A program made the position numbers and the translations under genes. Positions 53,355 through 61,938 of a DNA stretch of 64,000 nt are shown here, piece after piece. How positions within the stretch are numbered: position 1 is the first letter of the stretch; every line of letters starts with the position of its first letter. The notes under the pieces are model-generated. The model was not told the origin of the DNA. It searched no databases and saw nothing but the letters and a program-made list of their open reading frames with translations. Origin of the DNA: Candidatus Saccharibacteria bacterium UBA1050 (lineage in GTDB: Bacteria > Patescibacteriota > Saccharimonadia > Saccharimonadales > Saccharimonadaceae); contig DCDR01000001.1 in NCBI GenBank assembly GCA_002316545.1, positions 311,692 to 375,691 on the forward strand. Reading direction: 5' to 3'.

Positions 53355-54647
53355 TTATTGTTCAACCAGTGTGAACTCGTCACCGCCAATTCGAACAATC
53401 GAGTCACCTACCGCTCCTTGACGAGTAAGTTCATGAGCGATGCCCATTTTCTTCATAATATCGCGCAAACGATTAACGTTTTCGTAGCCAGAAAAGTTCG
53501 TACGGCGAGCAAACTTTTCGATTTTGTGCCCAGAGACTACATATACAACGCCGTCCTCATCAACACGTTTTTTAACTTTCCAAGCTAAATCTTTGGCTGT
53601 TTCCGGCAGAGTAATCCTTACTATATCGTCATTTTGCTCGGCGATTTCCTCGCTGCGTGCTTTTGCAGCTTGCTTCACATGACGAGCAAGCGAACGCAAT
53701 ACTTCACGAAGACCCTTATGAGCTGTTGCGGATATAGCGAATACCTCACTGTTTGGCGCTGCTTTTTTTATGGCGTCGAGCTGCATCTGTACAATGTCAG
53801 CATCAAGGCCCTCGATCTTGGTGAGTGCTACGACCTCTGGCCTCGAAGCAAGCTCAGGGCTGTACTGTTGAAGCTCGTTTCGAATCGTGGCATATGCTGA
53901 AGCGACATCGTTGCTATAGGCATCAATGAGATGAAGGAGCACCGATGTACGCTCGATATGGCGTAAGAATGCGTCACCTAGGCCTTTGCCATCACTCGCG
54001 CCTTCTATCAGGCCTGGAATATCCGCGATGAGCAAGCTGCTCGAGTCGATATCGGCTACACCGAGATTAGGTGTAAGCGTGGTAAATGCATAATCAGCAA
54101 TTTCAGGGCGTGCGTTGCTCACGACGCTCAAGAAAGTTGATTTACCCGCATTCGGGAACCCCACCAAACCAACATCAGCCAGTAGCTTTAGCTCTAGCTC
54201 AGCCTCAAACGTATCACCAGGCTCACCAAGCTCAGCGATTTTAGGTGCCTGCCTGGTAGAGCTTTTAAAGTGTGCATTACCAAAACCACCATCACCGCCT
54301 TTTGCAATTACGGCCTCTTGTAGGTCGTCGACTAAATCGGCTATTACTTCACCGTCTTTTCGCACCACCGTGCCCATAGGCACCTTCACTATCAGATCTT
54401 CACCAGATTTGCCTCGACGATCACGCTTCGCACCATTTGCACCAGGTTTTGCCTTTAGTTCTGGTTTATACCGGAAATCAAGCAGCGTGTTTACATCTTT
54501 TGAGCCACGAAAAATGACATTTCCACCTTTTCCGCCGTCGCCACCGTCTGGGCCACCCTTATCAACATAAATTTCATGCCTAAAACTGACGGCACCATCG
54601 CCGCCTTTTCCAGCTTGAATAAACACTTTCGCAGTATCGACAAACAT
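53355..54647 (-). CDS. obgE: GTPase ObgE/CgtA
   Basis: 430 aa. Obg domain (FIQAGKGGDGAVSFRHEIYVDKGGPDGGDGGKGG), G1 GFPNAGKSTFLS, G3 ADIPGLIEGASDGKGLG, G4 ALTKIEG, plus a C-terminal OCT domain (GYENVNRLRDIMKKMGI). Ribosome assembly and stress. TATAAT (54658-54663) is 10 nt before the ATG. Confidence 0.97.
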   Translation of the reverse strand: MFVDTAKVFIQAGKGGDGAVSFRHEIYVDKGGPDGGDGGKGGNVIFRGSKDVNTLLDFRYKPELKAKPGANGAKRDRRGKSGEDLIVKVPMGTVVRKDGEVIADLVDDLQEAVIAKGGDGGFGNAHFKSSTRQAPKIAELGEPGDTFEAELELKLLADVGLVGFPNAGKSTFLSVVSNARPEIADYAFTTLTPNLGVADIDSSSLLIADIPGLIEGASDGKGLGDAFLRHIERTSVLLHLIDAYSNDVASAYATIRNELQQYSPELASRPEVVALTKIEGLDADIVQMQLDAIKKAAPNSEVFAISATAHKGLREVLRSLARHVKQAAKARSEEIAEQNDDIVRITLPETAKDLAWKVKKRVDEDGVVYVVSGHKIEKFARRTNFSGYENVNRLRDIMKKMGIAHELTRQGAVGDSIVRIGGDEFTLVEQ

Positions 54648-54812
54648 ATTGTTATATATTATAGCATAGTTTAAGCATTTTTACCACTGTTGTATCGACT
54701 TCGGCTAGGCGCTGAAGCATTTCGAGTTCATGTGCAGTTTCTCGTCGAAGCACGCACCGAGCTGTACAAAAGTACAGCAAGGGAGTACTACAGGCGAAAA
54801 CTGTGCAGGAGC

Positions 54813-54842
54813 CGAAAAGAGCGGCAGAGTTCTAGCTCTGCC
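54813..54842 (-). terminator. Terminator of the LysM-CHAP gene
   Basis: GGCAGAG/CTCTGCC 7-bp stem with 6-nt loop, then GCTCTTTTC on the minus strand, within a larger AGCGGC/GCCGCT repeat. The remaining 54664-54812 holds no convincing gene, only an open minus frame of about 33 codons without support. Confidence 0.65.
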
Positions 54843-54871
54843 AGAATCTCCGCCGCTCGATGCTTTAGTGA

Positions 54872-55987
54872 CTAGTGGATATAGGTGTAGGCGCCAGCTT
54901 GCCCAGCTGAAATAGTACGCTCGTTCACAATGTTGAATCCACCGTACGCATAGTTGTTCATCTCGGTAATCACAATGTCACCGTTGCTCTTGACTCGCTC
55001 GACGACACCAACGTGACCAAAGTAGCCAGCCATGTCGACAAGTACTGCACCAGCTGCTGGACGGTTGTTCACGAGGTAGCCAGCAGCGCGGGCGTTTGCA
55101 GCCCAGCTTGCGCCGTTACCCCAGAAACTACCAACGGGACGGCCTAACTGTGCACGACGCTCATAGGCGTACCACGTACAGTTACCAGGCGCGTAGCGGT
55201 TACCAGCAGAAGCGCCAGCAAGGCCCGCGTCGATAACCCCACCACTTACGTCGCCAGGTACACCAGCGAAGTTGTTCACAACAGGTGCAACTGCGGCTGG
55301 CTTGATACCACCAGGTACAACAATTCGTCGACCAGCAGTTGGGCCACTGAGTTCAAGGTCATTGAAGGCAATAATGCGATCTTCGCTTGTGCGGTACTTA
55401 CGGGCTATGTCAGCAGCGGATTCGCCACTTTCAACCGTGTGCATAATACCGCTCACTGGCAAAATGGTAAGTTTACGACCAGGTTCAAGGGCGTCGGTAT
55501 CAGAAAGATTGTTCGCCCAACGGATAGTGTCGCTTGAAATACCAAACCGCTTTGCAACAGATGGAACAGTATCACCACGCTTCACCACATACTTGGTAAG
55601 CGAACGATTGGTGCTTGTAGGCTTGATAATTTGAGGTTTTGTAATCGCTGTAGTGTCGGTTTGAGCTAGTTCGTTTTCAGCAGCTAGCGAAACCGAAAGG
55701 TTAGCAGCATTTGAGGCAATAGGAAGATTAGCGCGTTCTGCCAAGTCGGCAGCCACGTTGCTCGCAATAACATCATCGACTGATGGGGTATTGTTTGAAG
55801 TAAGGCTAGAGTTGACCGCGCCTTCAGTGACGCTAACAACCTGACCACTCACTTCTTGTGGTGATTCATATCCCACAGCTACTACGGCCACCAGCGCAAC
55901 GAATGCGCCAGCATAGCCTACAGTGCGGCCCAGGGGAAATCGGGTTTTCTTCGTTTTACGGTGTTTTGCAAACACCTGCTGCTTCAT
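54872..55987 (-). CDS. Secreted LysM-CHAP peptidoglycan hydrolase
   Basis: 371 aa. Basic start and hydrophobic segment (about 24-41) as signal or anchor; LysM 1 (about 131-175, YVVKRGDTVPSVAKRFGIS), LysM 2 (about 180-225, HTVESGESAADIARKYRTS); CHAP domain from about 262 with Cys in APGNCTWYAYERR and His in YFGHVGVVERV. Cleaves peptide cross-bridges or stems of peptidoglycan; remodelling of own wall or the host wall are both possible. Preceded by a long leader (see 55988-56268). Confidence 0.93.
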   Translation of the reverse strand: MKQQVFAKHRKTKKTRFPLGRTVGYAGAFVALVAVVAVGYESPQEVSGQVVSVTEGAVNSSLTSNNTPSVDDVIASNVAADLAERANLPIASNAANLSVSLAAENELAQTDTTAITKPQIIKPTSTNRSLTKYVVKRGDTVPSVAKRFGISSDTIRWANNLSDTDALEPGRKLTILPVSGIMHTVESGESAADIARKYRTSEDRIIAFNDLELSGPTAGRRIVVPGGIKPAAVAPVVNNFAGVPGDVSGGVIDAGLAGASAGNRYAPGNCTWYAYERRAQLGRPVGSFWGNGASWAANARAAGYLVNNRPAAGAVLVDMAGYFGHVGVVERVKSNGDIVITEMNNYAYGGFNIVNERTISAGQAGAYTYIH

Positions 55988-56268
55988 GTCTGCAGCTTGT
56001 GCAAGAGCGTTGCTCGATGCAATTTGGTTACGAATTATCGTTCTCCTGCCGCTCGGATTACTCTCGAGGGCTCTACCTTACTTTGTCTTTACTTCTCGCA
56101 AAAGAACAGGGCACGTGTGTCGACCAAGATATTAGTTAATATTGCTTCTACGTTGTTCTAATTCAGTGCCCGTGCGACAGTTTGGGTAGGCTCATTTACA
56201 GGTATCGGCATTCCTCTCGCAATCGATGAACTTCACCGACAGTCATGCAACTAACCATAAATGTGCTG
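55988..56268 (-). promoter_or_regulatory. Long structured leader of the LysM-CHAP gene
   Basis: About 280 nt between the promoter and the start codon, without an ORF. Contains a hairpin from TCGGTGA/TCATCGA near the 5' end and a possible GGGCAC/GTGCCC long-range pair. Wall hydrolases often sit behind c-di-AMP riboswitches, but I could not match the ydaO core, so the class is unassigned. Confidence 0.45.
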
Positions 56269-56274
56269 ATATCC

Positions 56275-56303
56275 ATTGTAACAATGCTTGCTTTTTGTGT
56301 CAA
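56275..56303 (-). promoter_or_regulatory. Consensus promoter for the LysM-CHAP gene
   Basis: TTGACA (56298-56303), 17-nt spacer, TACAAT (56275-56280): among the strongest promoters in the window. 56304-56435 shows no gene. Confidence 0.8.
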
Positions 56304-56434
56304 TAGATTTTATAAGAATGTTTTTAGATAGAAATCCTTGCCTGTAAAGGGTTATCCTCTCTTTGATGGGCTATCGAGGCGGCGGCCGAGCTTTAGGGGG
56401 AAGAATGAGTTTTTGGATTTACTCCAAAAACGAA

Positions 56435-56453
56435 ATGGAGGGGCAAGCCCCTC
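56435..56453 (-). terminator. Terminator after mltG
   Basis: GGAGGGGC/GCCCCTCC hairpin with a 2-nt loop, then ATTTCGTTTTT on the minus strand. It shares its GGGGCTTGCCCC core with the palindrome inside alaS. Confidence 0.65.
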
Positions 56454-56454
56454 C

Positions 56455-57612
56455 TTATAAAATTAGGCACTTTTTCTTACAATGATTTTGAATATTCGCC
56501 TCGTGCTCGGCTGCAGTGCGACCGAAGTAGGTCTTATCATCGTCACCACTAAGGAAAAAGAGATAATCGCTAGAGGTAGGGCTACCCACTGCTATTAGAG
56601 CTCCCTTGCCTGGTGAAGCGATTGGCCCTGGTGGCAAACCAGCATATCTGCGGGTGTTGTACGGTGAATCTAGGTTTGGATCACGGTCTACTCCCGTTTT
56701 GTCTGCAATATATTGGTAGGTCACATCTGATCCTAGGTTCATATCTTGCTTCAAACGATTGTAAAATACCCCTGCTACAAGTTTTTGGTCGCTATCGCCC
56801 ACCACTTCTCGTTGCACGATTGAGGCAAGTGTAATACCTTCGTATAAACTTAGCCCCTGTGCCTTATACTTGCGCACCAAATCGCCGCTCTTCACCACCT
56901 TGTACATCTCGTCGAACGCACGGGTGAGAATGGTTTCTACGCTTACATCGGTAGGAAACTGGTAGGTTTCACCGTAAATATACCCCTCGAGGTCTTTGCT
57001 TGCAGGCTTGCCAGCCAAAAGCGGGTGGTCGTATTGTTTCGCGAGCGCGCTATCTACCTCACGCTTAGTAAATCCAGCCTCTAAAAGTGCCTTTCGGTGC
57101 TTGGCAAGTGTGTTTCCGGGCAAAAATGTGATGTCAAAGGTCTCTGTGCGCCCCTGTACAATTAATGCCACAATAGACGGCACATCCGAGCCTCGATTGA
57201 TTCTGTACGAACCTGCCTGTAGTTTTCCACCGTAACGATGCAGCCTCACATACCACTCAAAAGCAGCGCTATTTTTTATGGCGTCTTTTTCTTTTAGTAG
57301 CTTCGCTAGCCCGGCGGAATCTGTGCCTGGTACCACCGTAATACTCACCAGTTGATTTTCCCCCGGGGCAACTGGCTCAAGCTGCTGTTTGTACCAGAAC
57401 CACACAGCTCCGCTAACGATAAGTGCGGCGAGAAATGCAATAAGCGCTGCGATACCTAGTCGCTTCAGCCAATTTCGCTTCTTGGTTACCGGTTCTAAGT
57501 GAGGCTCTTGCTCAAGGTCCGGTAACTCAGCAGGTTCTTCAGTAGGAACCAACGGCTCCTTGGTAGGTTGCGAGGGTTGTGGCTGACGTTGAGGTGGTCG
57601 AATATCGTTCAC
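56455..57612 (-). CDS. mltG: Endolytic transglycosylase MltG
   Basis: 385 aa. Pro-rich cytosolic start, one TM (about 53-75), then YceG domain: EGYIYGETYQFP, catalytic Glu region LYEGITLASIVQREVVGD, NRLKQDMNLGSDVTYQY, YNTRRYAGLPPGPIASPG. Cuts nascent glycan strands. Overlaps ruvX by 4 bp. Confidence 0.95.
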   Translation of the reverse strand: MNDIRPPQRQPQPSQPTKEPLVPTEEPAELPDLEQEPHLEPVTKKRNWLKRLGIAALIAFLAALIVSGAVWFWYKQQLEPVAPGENQLVSITVVPGTDSAGLAKLLKEKDAIKNSAAFEWYVRLHRYGGKLQAGSYRINRGSDVPSIVALIVQGRTETFDITFLPGNTLAKHRKALLEAGFTKREVDSALAKQYDHPLLAGKPASKDLEGYIYGETYQFPTDVSVETILTRAFDEMYKVVKSGDLVRKYKAQGLSLYEGITLASIVQREVVGDSDQKLVAGVFYNRLKQDMNLGSDVTYQYIADKTGVDRDPNLDSPYNTRRYAGLPPGPIASPGKGALIAVGSPTSSDYLFFLSGDDDKTYFGRTAAEHEANIQNHCKKKCLIL

Positions 57613-58013
57613 GAGTGCTGCTCCAGGTAATCTTGGAGTAATATGCTCGCCGCCATCTTGTCGATATCCGCTTTCTGGTACGGACCACCTTGCTGTTTTA
57701 GACGATCTTCTGCCAATACGCTAGTTAGCGATTCATCTTGAAATACCGTATCTGCATTTAGTTGTAGCGAAGATGCGAACGCCTCTACGAGCTCGGTTTG
57801 CTTTGTGGTTTCTCCTGATTGGTTACGAGGATAGCCGATGACGACTGTGTCGATATTGTGTGAATTCACTAGCTCTGCTATTTTGTCGAGTTCGGTGCCA
57901 TCAACAGCGAAGGTGGTAAGTGGGGTTGCCAAACACACCTGGTTATCACCAATAGCTACCCCTATTCGAACCGTCCCCACATCCAAACCGAGAAATTGCT
58001 TACTTCTGCTCAT
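57609..58013 (-). CDS. ruvX: Holliday junction resolvase RuvX (YqgF)
   Basis: 134 aa from ATG 58013. RNase H fold: GLDVGTVRIGVAIGD, VVIGYPRNQSGE, QDESLTSVLAEDRL, KADIDKMAASILLQDYL. Implicated in 16S rRNA maturation and recombination. Overlaps its upstream gene by 14 bp. Confidence 0.93.
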   Translation of the reverse strand: MSRSKQFLGLDVGTVRIGVAIGDNQVCLATPLTTFAVDGTELDKIAELVNSHNIDTVVIGYPRNQSGETTKQTELVEAFASSLQLNADTVFQDESLTSVLAEDRLKQQGGPYQKADIDKMAASILLQDYLEQHS

Positions 58014-59607
58014 CGAGCTTGAATTCAACCTTTATCTTGGCAATATCGTTTGGTACCGTACTCACCCAGAATGGGAAGAAGTTTACCTCGACATTTTCGA
58101 CACCTTGTATTGATTCAATATCCTCTTGGATGGCGCCAAATTTCTTACCACGTGACTGTTCTTTCACGTCATTTTCGTCAATCTTAGGGCCGATCGCGGC
58201 ACTAACGATTAGCGTGGCCGATACAGTGCCTCCTTTTACCTCATCATCCTGGAATGATGCATCAGAAGCACCGTTGTCATACACCTGTTGATCGGGGTTG
58301 TTTTTCAGTTCATTTTTCAAATATTGGTCAAGGAAATCGTTCATCTCTGCCTTTTCAACGCCGTACATGCGGTACACCACGCTACCGGTGAGCTTTGCAG
58401 TGTCACCAGTTACTTCTGCGCCAATTGCCGGTGAGGAAACGACATCTTTATAGTCAGTCTTGAAGCTGTTGCCAAATATTGTCACGTCGCCTTTGAAACT
58501 TGATTTTAAGTCGCTCTCTATTTGGTCGGTACCTTCGCTCACAAGCTGTTCTTTGGCACGTTGCACATCTGAAGCCGTAACAACCTTCACGTTTTTATCA
58601 GTGCCTCCAGAGGTTGGTCCAGTGAGGTTCGCAGAGATATTGCTTGGCGCACCCGACATAGCACCTGTTGCAGCATTGAATTTCGCACCATTCTCACTAG
58701 CGGTTACAGTGGTTGGCGCACCGGTGTAGTTCGAGATAGTGATGGTCACCGAGTTGTCCGTAACAAACTTAAGTCCACCCGAGCTTGTGAGCACAGTTCC
58801 AGCCGGAATAGTTGTTCCTAGCGCTGAAATTTGGCTGGTTGAAAATTCAACTTCACCCGTAGCTTTTTCGCCGATGTTCTTCTTGCCTGTTGGCGTAAAC
58901 TCTTGTGAAATCTTTTCAGATTTTTTTGCCTCGCTTGCTTTAATAGTAAGCTTTTCGAAATACGTTTTACCGGTTGTTTTGGCCGTAATCGGCGTGTTGA
59001 TTGACTCATCTGAGGTTTTTGCTTGAATCACTACCGTTGCACGTGGAGCAATCACAATTGCCCAGACCAAAAACGTAATTAGCGCTACAGCGCCTACCAC
59101 ACCTAGCGCGAGTTTTTTGCGAAACGTATTGAAGTTTGGCACGCTCGACTTTTTGCGTGCACCTTTTCGGGGAGTCACCGCAGGAATCGAGCCTGCGCTG
59201 TCGGTTTTAGAAAGCTCATCGACCGCCGAGTCTGAAGAGGCTACATCAGTCGGCAAGCCAGCGTGTTCGCCTACGGGTATGTCGTTGCCATCTATGATGT
59301 CTTCGCTGTCGTCGCTATCTTCGGCTGGAGCAGCGGCAATCTCTGGTTTACTTTGAAGATTTTTCGCTACAGGAAGTGATGCGGCAGCAGCAAGACCAGC
59401 TAAAGCATGGTTGTTGGTGATGAGTACAAGGTGTTTACTGTCTTGCTTGGCAGCACGAGCTAGTAGTCGCAAATTTACGGCACTTTGCAATACCCCCACG
59501 TGCTTTGGCGGTACGAGGGCAACAATTTTTTCCTTCGAGGCATTAACCCGGCTAATAATCGCGGTTATGTCGTCTTCGGCATCGATATATATAACGTCTT
59601 TTTTCAT
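58000..59607 (-). CDS. Baseplate-J-like bitopic membrane protein
   Basis: 535 aa. N-terminal cytosolic alpha/beta-like part (IYIDAEDDITAIISRVNASK, VLITNNHALAGLAAAASL), acidic linker, basic segment, one TM at about 168-190 (LALGVVGAVALITFLVWAIVI), and a beta-rich outer part resembling baseplate J/gp47-like domains found in CPR membrane proteins (GEKATGEVEFSTSQISALGTTIPAGTVLTS). It lies between the FtsA-like gene and ruvX, suggesting a wall or division role. Exact function unknown. Confidence 0.6.
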   Translation of the reverse strand: MKKDVIYIDAEDDITAIISRVNASKEKIVALVPPKHVGVLQSAVNLRLLARAAKQDSKHLVLITNNHALAGLAAAASLPVAKNLQSKPEIAAAPAEDSDDSEDIIDGNDIPVGEHAGLPTDVASSDSAVDELSKTDSAGSIPAVTPRKGARKKSSVPNFNTFRKKLALGVVGAVALITFLVWAIVIAPRATVVIQAKTSDESINTPITAKTTGKTYFEKLTIKASEAKKSEKISQEFTPTGKKNIGEKATGEVEFSTSQISALGTTIPAGTVLTSSGGLKFVTDNSVTITISNYTGAPTTVTASENGAKFNAATGAMSGAPSNISANLTGPTSGGTDKNVKVVTASDVQRAKEQLVSEGTDQIESDLKSSFKGDVTIFGNSFKTDYKDVVSSPAIGAEVTGDTAKLTGSVVYRMYGVEKAEMNDFLDQYLKNELKNNPDQQVYDNGASDASFQDDEVKGGTVSATLIVSAAIGPKIDENDVKEQSRGKKFGAIQEDIESIQGVENVEVNFFPFWVSTVPNDIAKIKVEFKLDEQK

Positions 59608-59610
59608 CTG

Positions 59611-60885
59611 TTATATGCGTAGAATCCGGTTTAATTTTTCTTTTATGCTACCAGGGTCGCTACTACCTTGTATTGTATCATAGCCAACCCTCAGTAGGCC
59701 CATGGCGGTGATGAAGGTATGGTCTGTGACGCTACCGGTAGCGTCTTTGATTCCGACTACTTCCTTGGGTGATATATGGTGTACCGTTGGCTTTTTGGTA
59801 AACGGCAAATTCTTGTGCCATTCCCGCTCTTCCAATGCCTCAACTAATTTAGTCAGACTAGCTCCACCGCCACACAGCAATATTCGATTCGGCAAGTGGT
59901 CAACTGCGTCAAATTCGCTCAATGCGAGCTCGACGCCGGATAGCCAAACATCAAGTGTCTTGCCTATCGCTGCTTCAGCTTGCTGCTTAACGGTCGGTTT
60001 TATTTGGTCATTATCAAGATTTATCTTTAATTTTTCGGCGTCTTTGTAGGTCAGATCCATTTCGCTTGAAATTGTACGGGTAAAACTACGCCCACCTATA
60101 CCAAACATTTTGGTGCCCTCCACGCCGCCGTCGTTTACCACGGCAATATCGGTAGTACCACCGCCGACATCAGCTAATATGGCAGTAAAGTTGCTGCTGG
60201 CATCGCTACCAAGCACGCTTCGGCTCACGGCGAATGGCTCAGCTGCCACTGCGAGAAGTTCAAGGGCTAGCTCGTCAGCCACGCGCTCTAACGCTCCAAT
60301 GTGTACCATAGGGGCAAACGCCGTGTAAATTTGCACCGCCACGTCTTTGCCCTGAAAGCCAATTGGGTTAGAGACTTTGTATCCGTCAATATGAATACTT
60401 ACCAGAGCAGAGTTGACCAGCTTTACCTCGACTTCGTCGTTGCCTGTCTCGAGGGCAATGCTTTTTTGCGCCTTCACTTGGGCGCGTTCCTGCACCTTTT
60501 CGATGATAAATTCCATTTCAGGAATATCAAGCGGTCGGTCGGGCTGTGGACGACGATAACGAATAGTGCTTGTTGTACCCTTTACTAGCTCTCCTGCAAT
60601 ACCAATAATCACTCGTTTTGCTTGTAATCCAGCTTGATCCTCTGCCTCTGCTAGCGCCGTTTCACAGTTTTGCACTACACCGGCTATATCGGCTATCGCG
60701 CCTGAATGCATGTCACTGACATCTTGGCGTGCCCTGCCCATGCCAACAATCGTAAGTTCGTCGTTGTCGAGCCTAGCTATGAGCGCCTTCACAAATTCGG
60801 TTCCAATGTCGAGCGCAACAATATGTTGCTTGTCATCGGCCTCAGCCCGAGCTTGGCGCATTTCGCGCAACTTTTGTAAAACCAT
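59611..60885 (-). CDS. ftsA: FtsA-like actin-fold ATPase
   Basis: 424 aa from ATG 60885 (TATAAT 10 nt upstream; ATG 60897 overlaps that box). Actin-fold motifs: HIVALDIGTEFVKALIA, FTAILADVGGGTTDIAVV, RILLCGGGASL. SHS2-like domain about 85-170. No clear C-terminal amphipathic helix except KEKLNRILRI. FtsA tethers FtsZ; PilM/other actin-fold relatives are the alternative. Confidence 0.85.
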   Translation of the reverse strand: MVLQKLREMRQARAEADDKQHIVALDIGTEFVKALIARLDNDELTIVGMGRARQDVSDMHSGAIADIAGVVQNCETALAEAEDQAGLQAKRVIIGIAGELVKGTTSTIRYRRPQPDRPLDIPEMEFIIEKVQERAQVKAQKSIALETGNDEVEVKLVNSALVSIHIDGYKVSNPIGFQGKDVAVQIYTAFAPMVHIGALERVADELALELLAVAAEPFAVSRSVLGSDASSNFTAILADVGGGTTDIAVVNDGGVEGTKMFGIGGRSFTRTISSEMDLTYKDAEKLKINLDNDQIKPTVKQQAEAAIGKTLDVWLSGVELALSEFDAVDHLPNRILLCGGGASLTKLVEALEEREWHKNLPFTKKPTVHHISPKEVVGIKDATGSVTDHTFITAMGLLRVGYDTIQGSSDPGSIKEKLNRILRI

Positions 60886-60931
60886 AAGTGGTACCATTAT
60901 ATACCAAAAGAGGTAATCGTAGCAAAATTAG

Positions 60932-60960
60932 TTGCTTTTTTATTAAAAATATGCTATAAT
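60932..60960 (+). promoter_or_regulatory. Promoter for a leaderless mRNA
   Basis: TTGCTT (60932-60937), 17-nt spacer, TATAAT (60955-60960), and ATG at 60967, 6 nt on. The clearest leaderless case in the window. Confidence 0.75.
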
Positions 60961-60966
60961 GATACT

Positions 60967-61938
60967 ATGGACTTAGATCCTTCCAAAGAAGCCCTGAAGG
61001 CCATCGAGCTTACCCGTCGCGTTGGTCGGGACATTGAGTTATCTCGGGATGCTCGAGATGATGTTGATATTGTGCTGAGTGAAGCGGCTGAAGAGCTGAA
61101 ATATTTTTCAACAGCCGATGTGCTAAAGACGTCTCATACCCTCGCCGTAGACGAAGAGATCGTTTTCCCAGCCCAGGGTGATAATGGCGAACGGATGTTC
61201 TTTTCAATTCCCCAAGGAAGCCTGGAAGTGTGCGTCACCCGTACAAGCCGCGGAAGAGCTGTTAACCTAACCGGCAAAACCACAGATAATAGGGCCGCAT
61301 ACTCTATTAGACGTACTTCGAATGGTATATGGAATTTTAGCTATGCTGCGGGTAACTCTGATACTGAGCCTGCCTTTAACCCAACAAATCTTGAAGTACT
61401 TCACTTTATAACCGGTGTTGCAAACATGAGTGACACTAAGCCTGGTGATGCATGGCGCGATAAGGGCTATCCTGCCGAGAGTGACGAAATGGCCAGTATC
61501 GCTATAGCTGAACTCGCAGAAATTGCGGCGGTGACAACTGATCGCGAAATGATCTTCCTTGACCCTAAAGTTGTAAATATTGTTGATTACGGACCGGATG
61601 GCGAAATTACAATGTCAAATCCTAGCGAGTTGAAACGTGGGATCAGTATTCACGAATCGAACGACGTCGAGGAAGTAATGGCATTATTTGCTGAACCGAT
61701 GTTGATTATAAGCACCGACCCTTTACACTATGCGAAGCGTACTGTGTTTGCTTCAACAAAACGCCGTAAAGGTATACACACCAAAAACGTTTCTGCCAAG
61801 CTCGTAATGGAAGGTACTCCAGATAGAAATGCCCTGAACGAGCTATCTCAAGCCGAAAATGACGAGCTGCTTCGCAATGCTTTGTTAAAAAATATACGTG
61901 ACTTCGTAGAGCGAAAGCGCTCACACACTGCTGCTTAA
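60967..61938 (+). CDS. Hypothetical protein
   Basis: 323 aa. Not recognised. Soluble, acidic N-terminal helices (residues 1-50), a middle beta-like region (GSLEVCVTRTSRGRAVNLTG), and a C-terminal helical segment ending FVERKRSHTAA. No TM, signal or known motif. Between ftsA and alaS; leaderless promoter. Its stop overlaps the convergent alaS stop by 4 bp. Confidence 0.6.
   Translation: MDLDPSKEALKAIELTRRVGRDIELSRDARDDVDIVLSEAAEELKYFSTADVLKTSHTLAVDEEIVFPAQGDNGERMFFSIPQGSLEVCVTRTSRGRAVNLTGKTTDNRAAYSIRRTSNGIWNFSYAAGNSDTEPAFNPTNLEVLHFITGVANMSDTKPGDAWRDKGYPAESDEMASIAIAELAEIAAVTTDREMIFLDPKVVNIVDYGPDGEITMSNPSELKRGISIHESNDVEEVMALFAEPMLIISTDPLHYAKRTVFASTKRRKGIHTKNVSAKLVMEGTPDRNALNELSQAENDELLRNALLKNIRDFVERKRSHTAA

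Noticed and set aside
54700..54790. Short minus-strand ORF (about 33 codons) before obgE
   Set aside because: Starts only at a GTG without a ribosome site and runs through the obgE -10 region; no homology recognised.
55988..56268. c-di-AMP (ydaO) riboswitch
   Set aside because: Context fits, but I could not find the conserved core elements; left as an unclassified leader.
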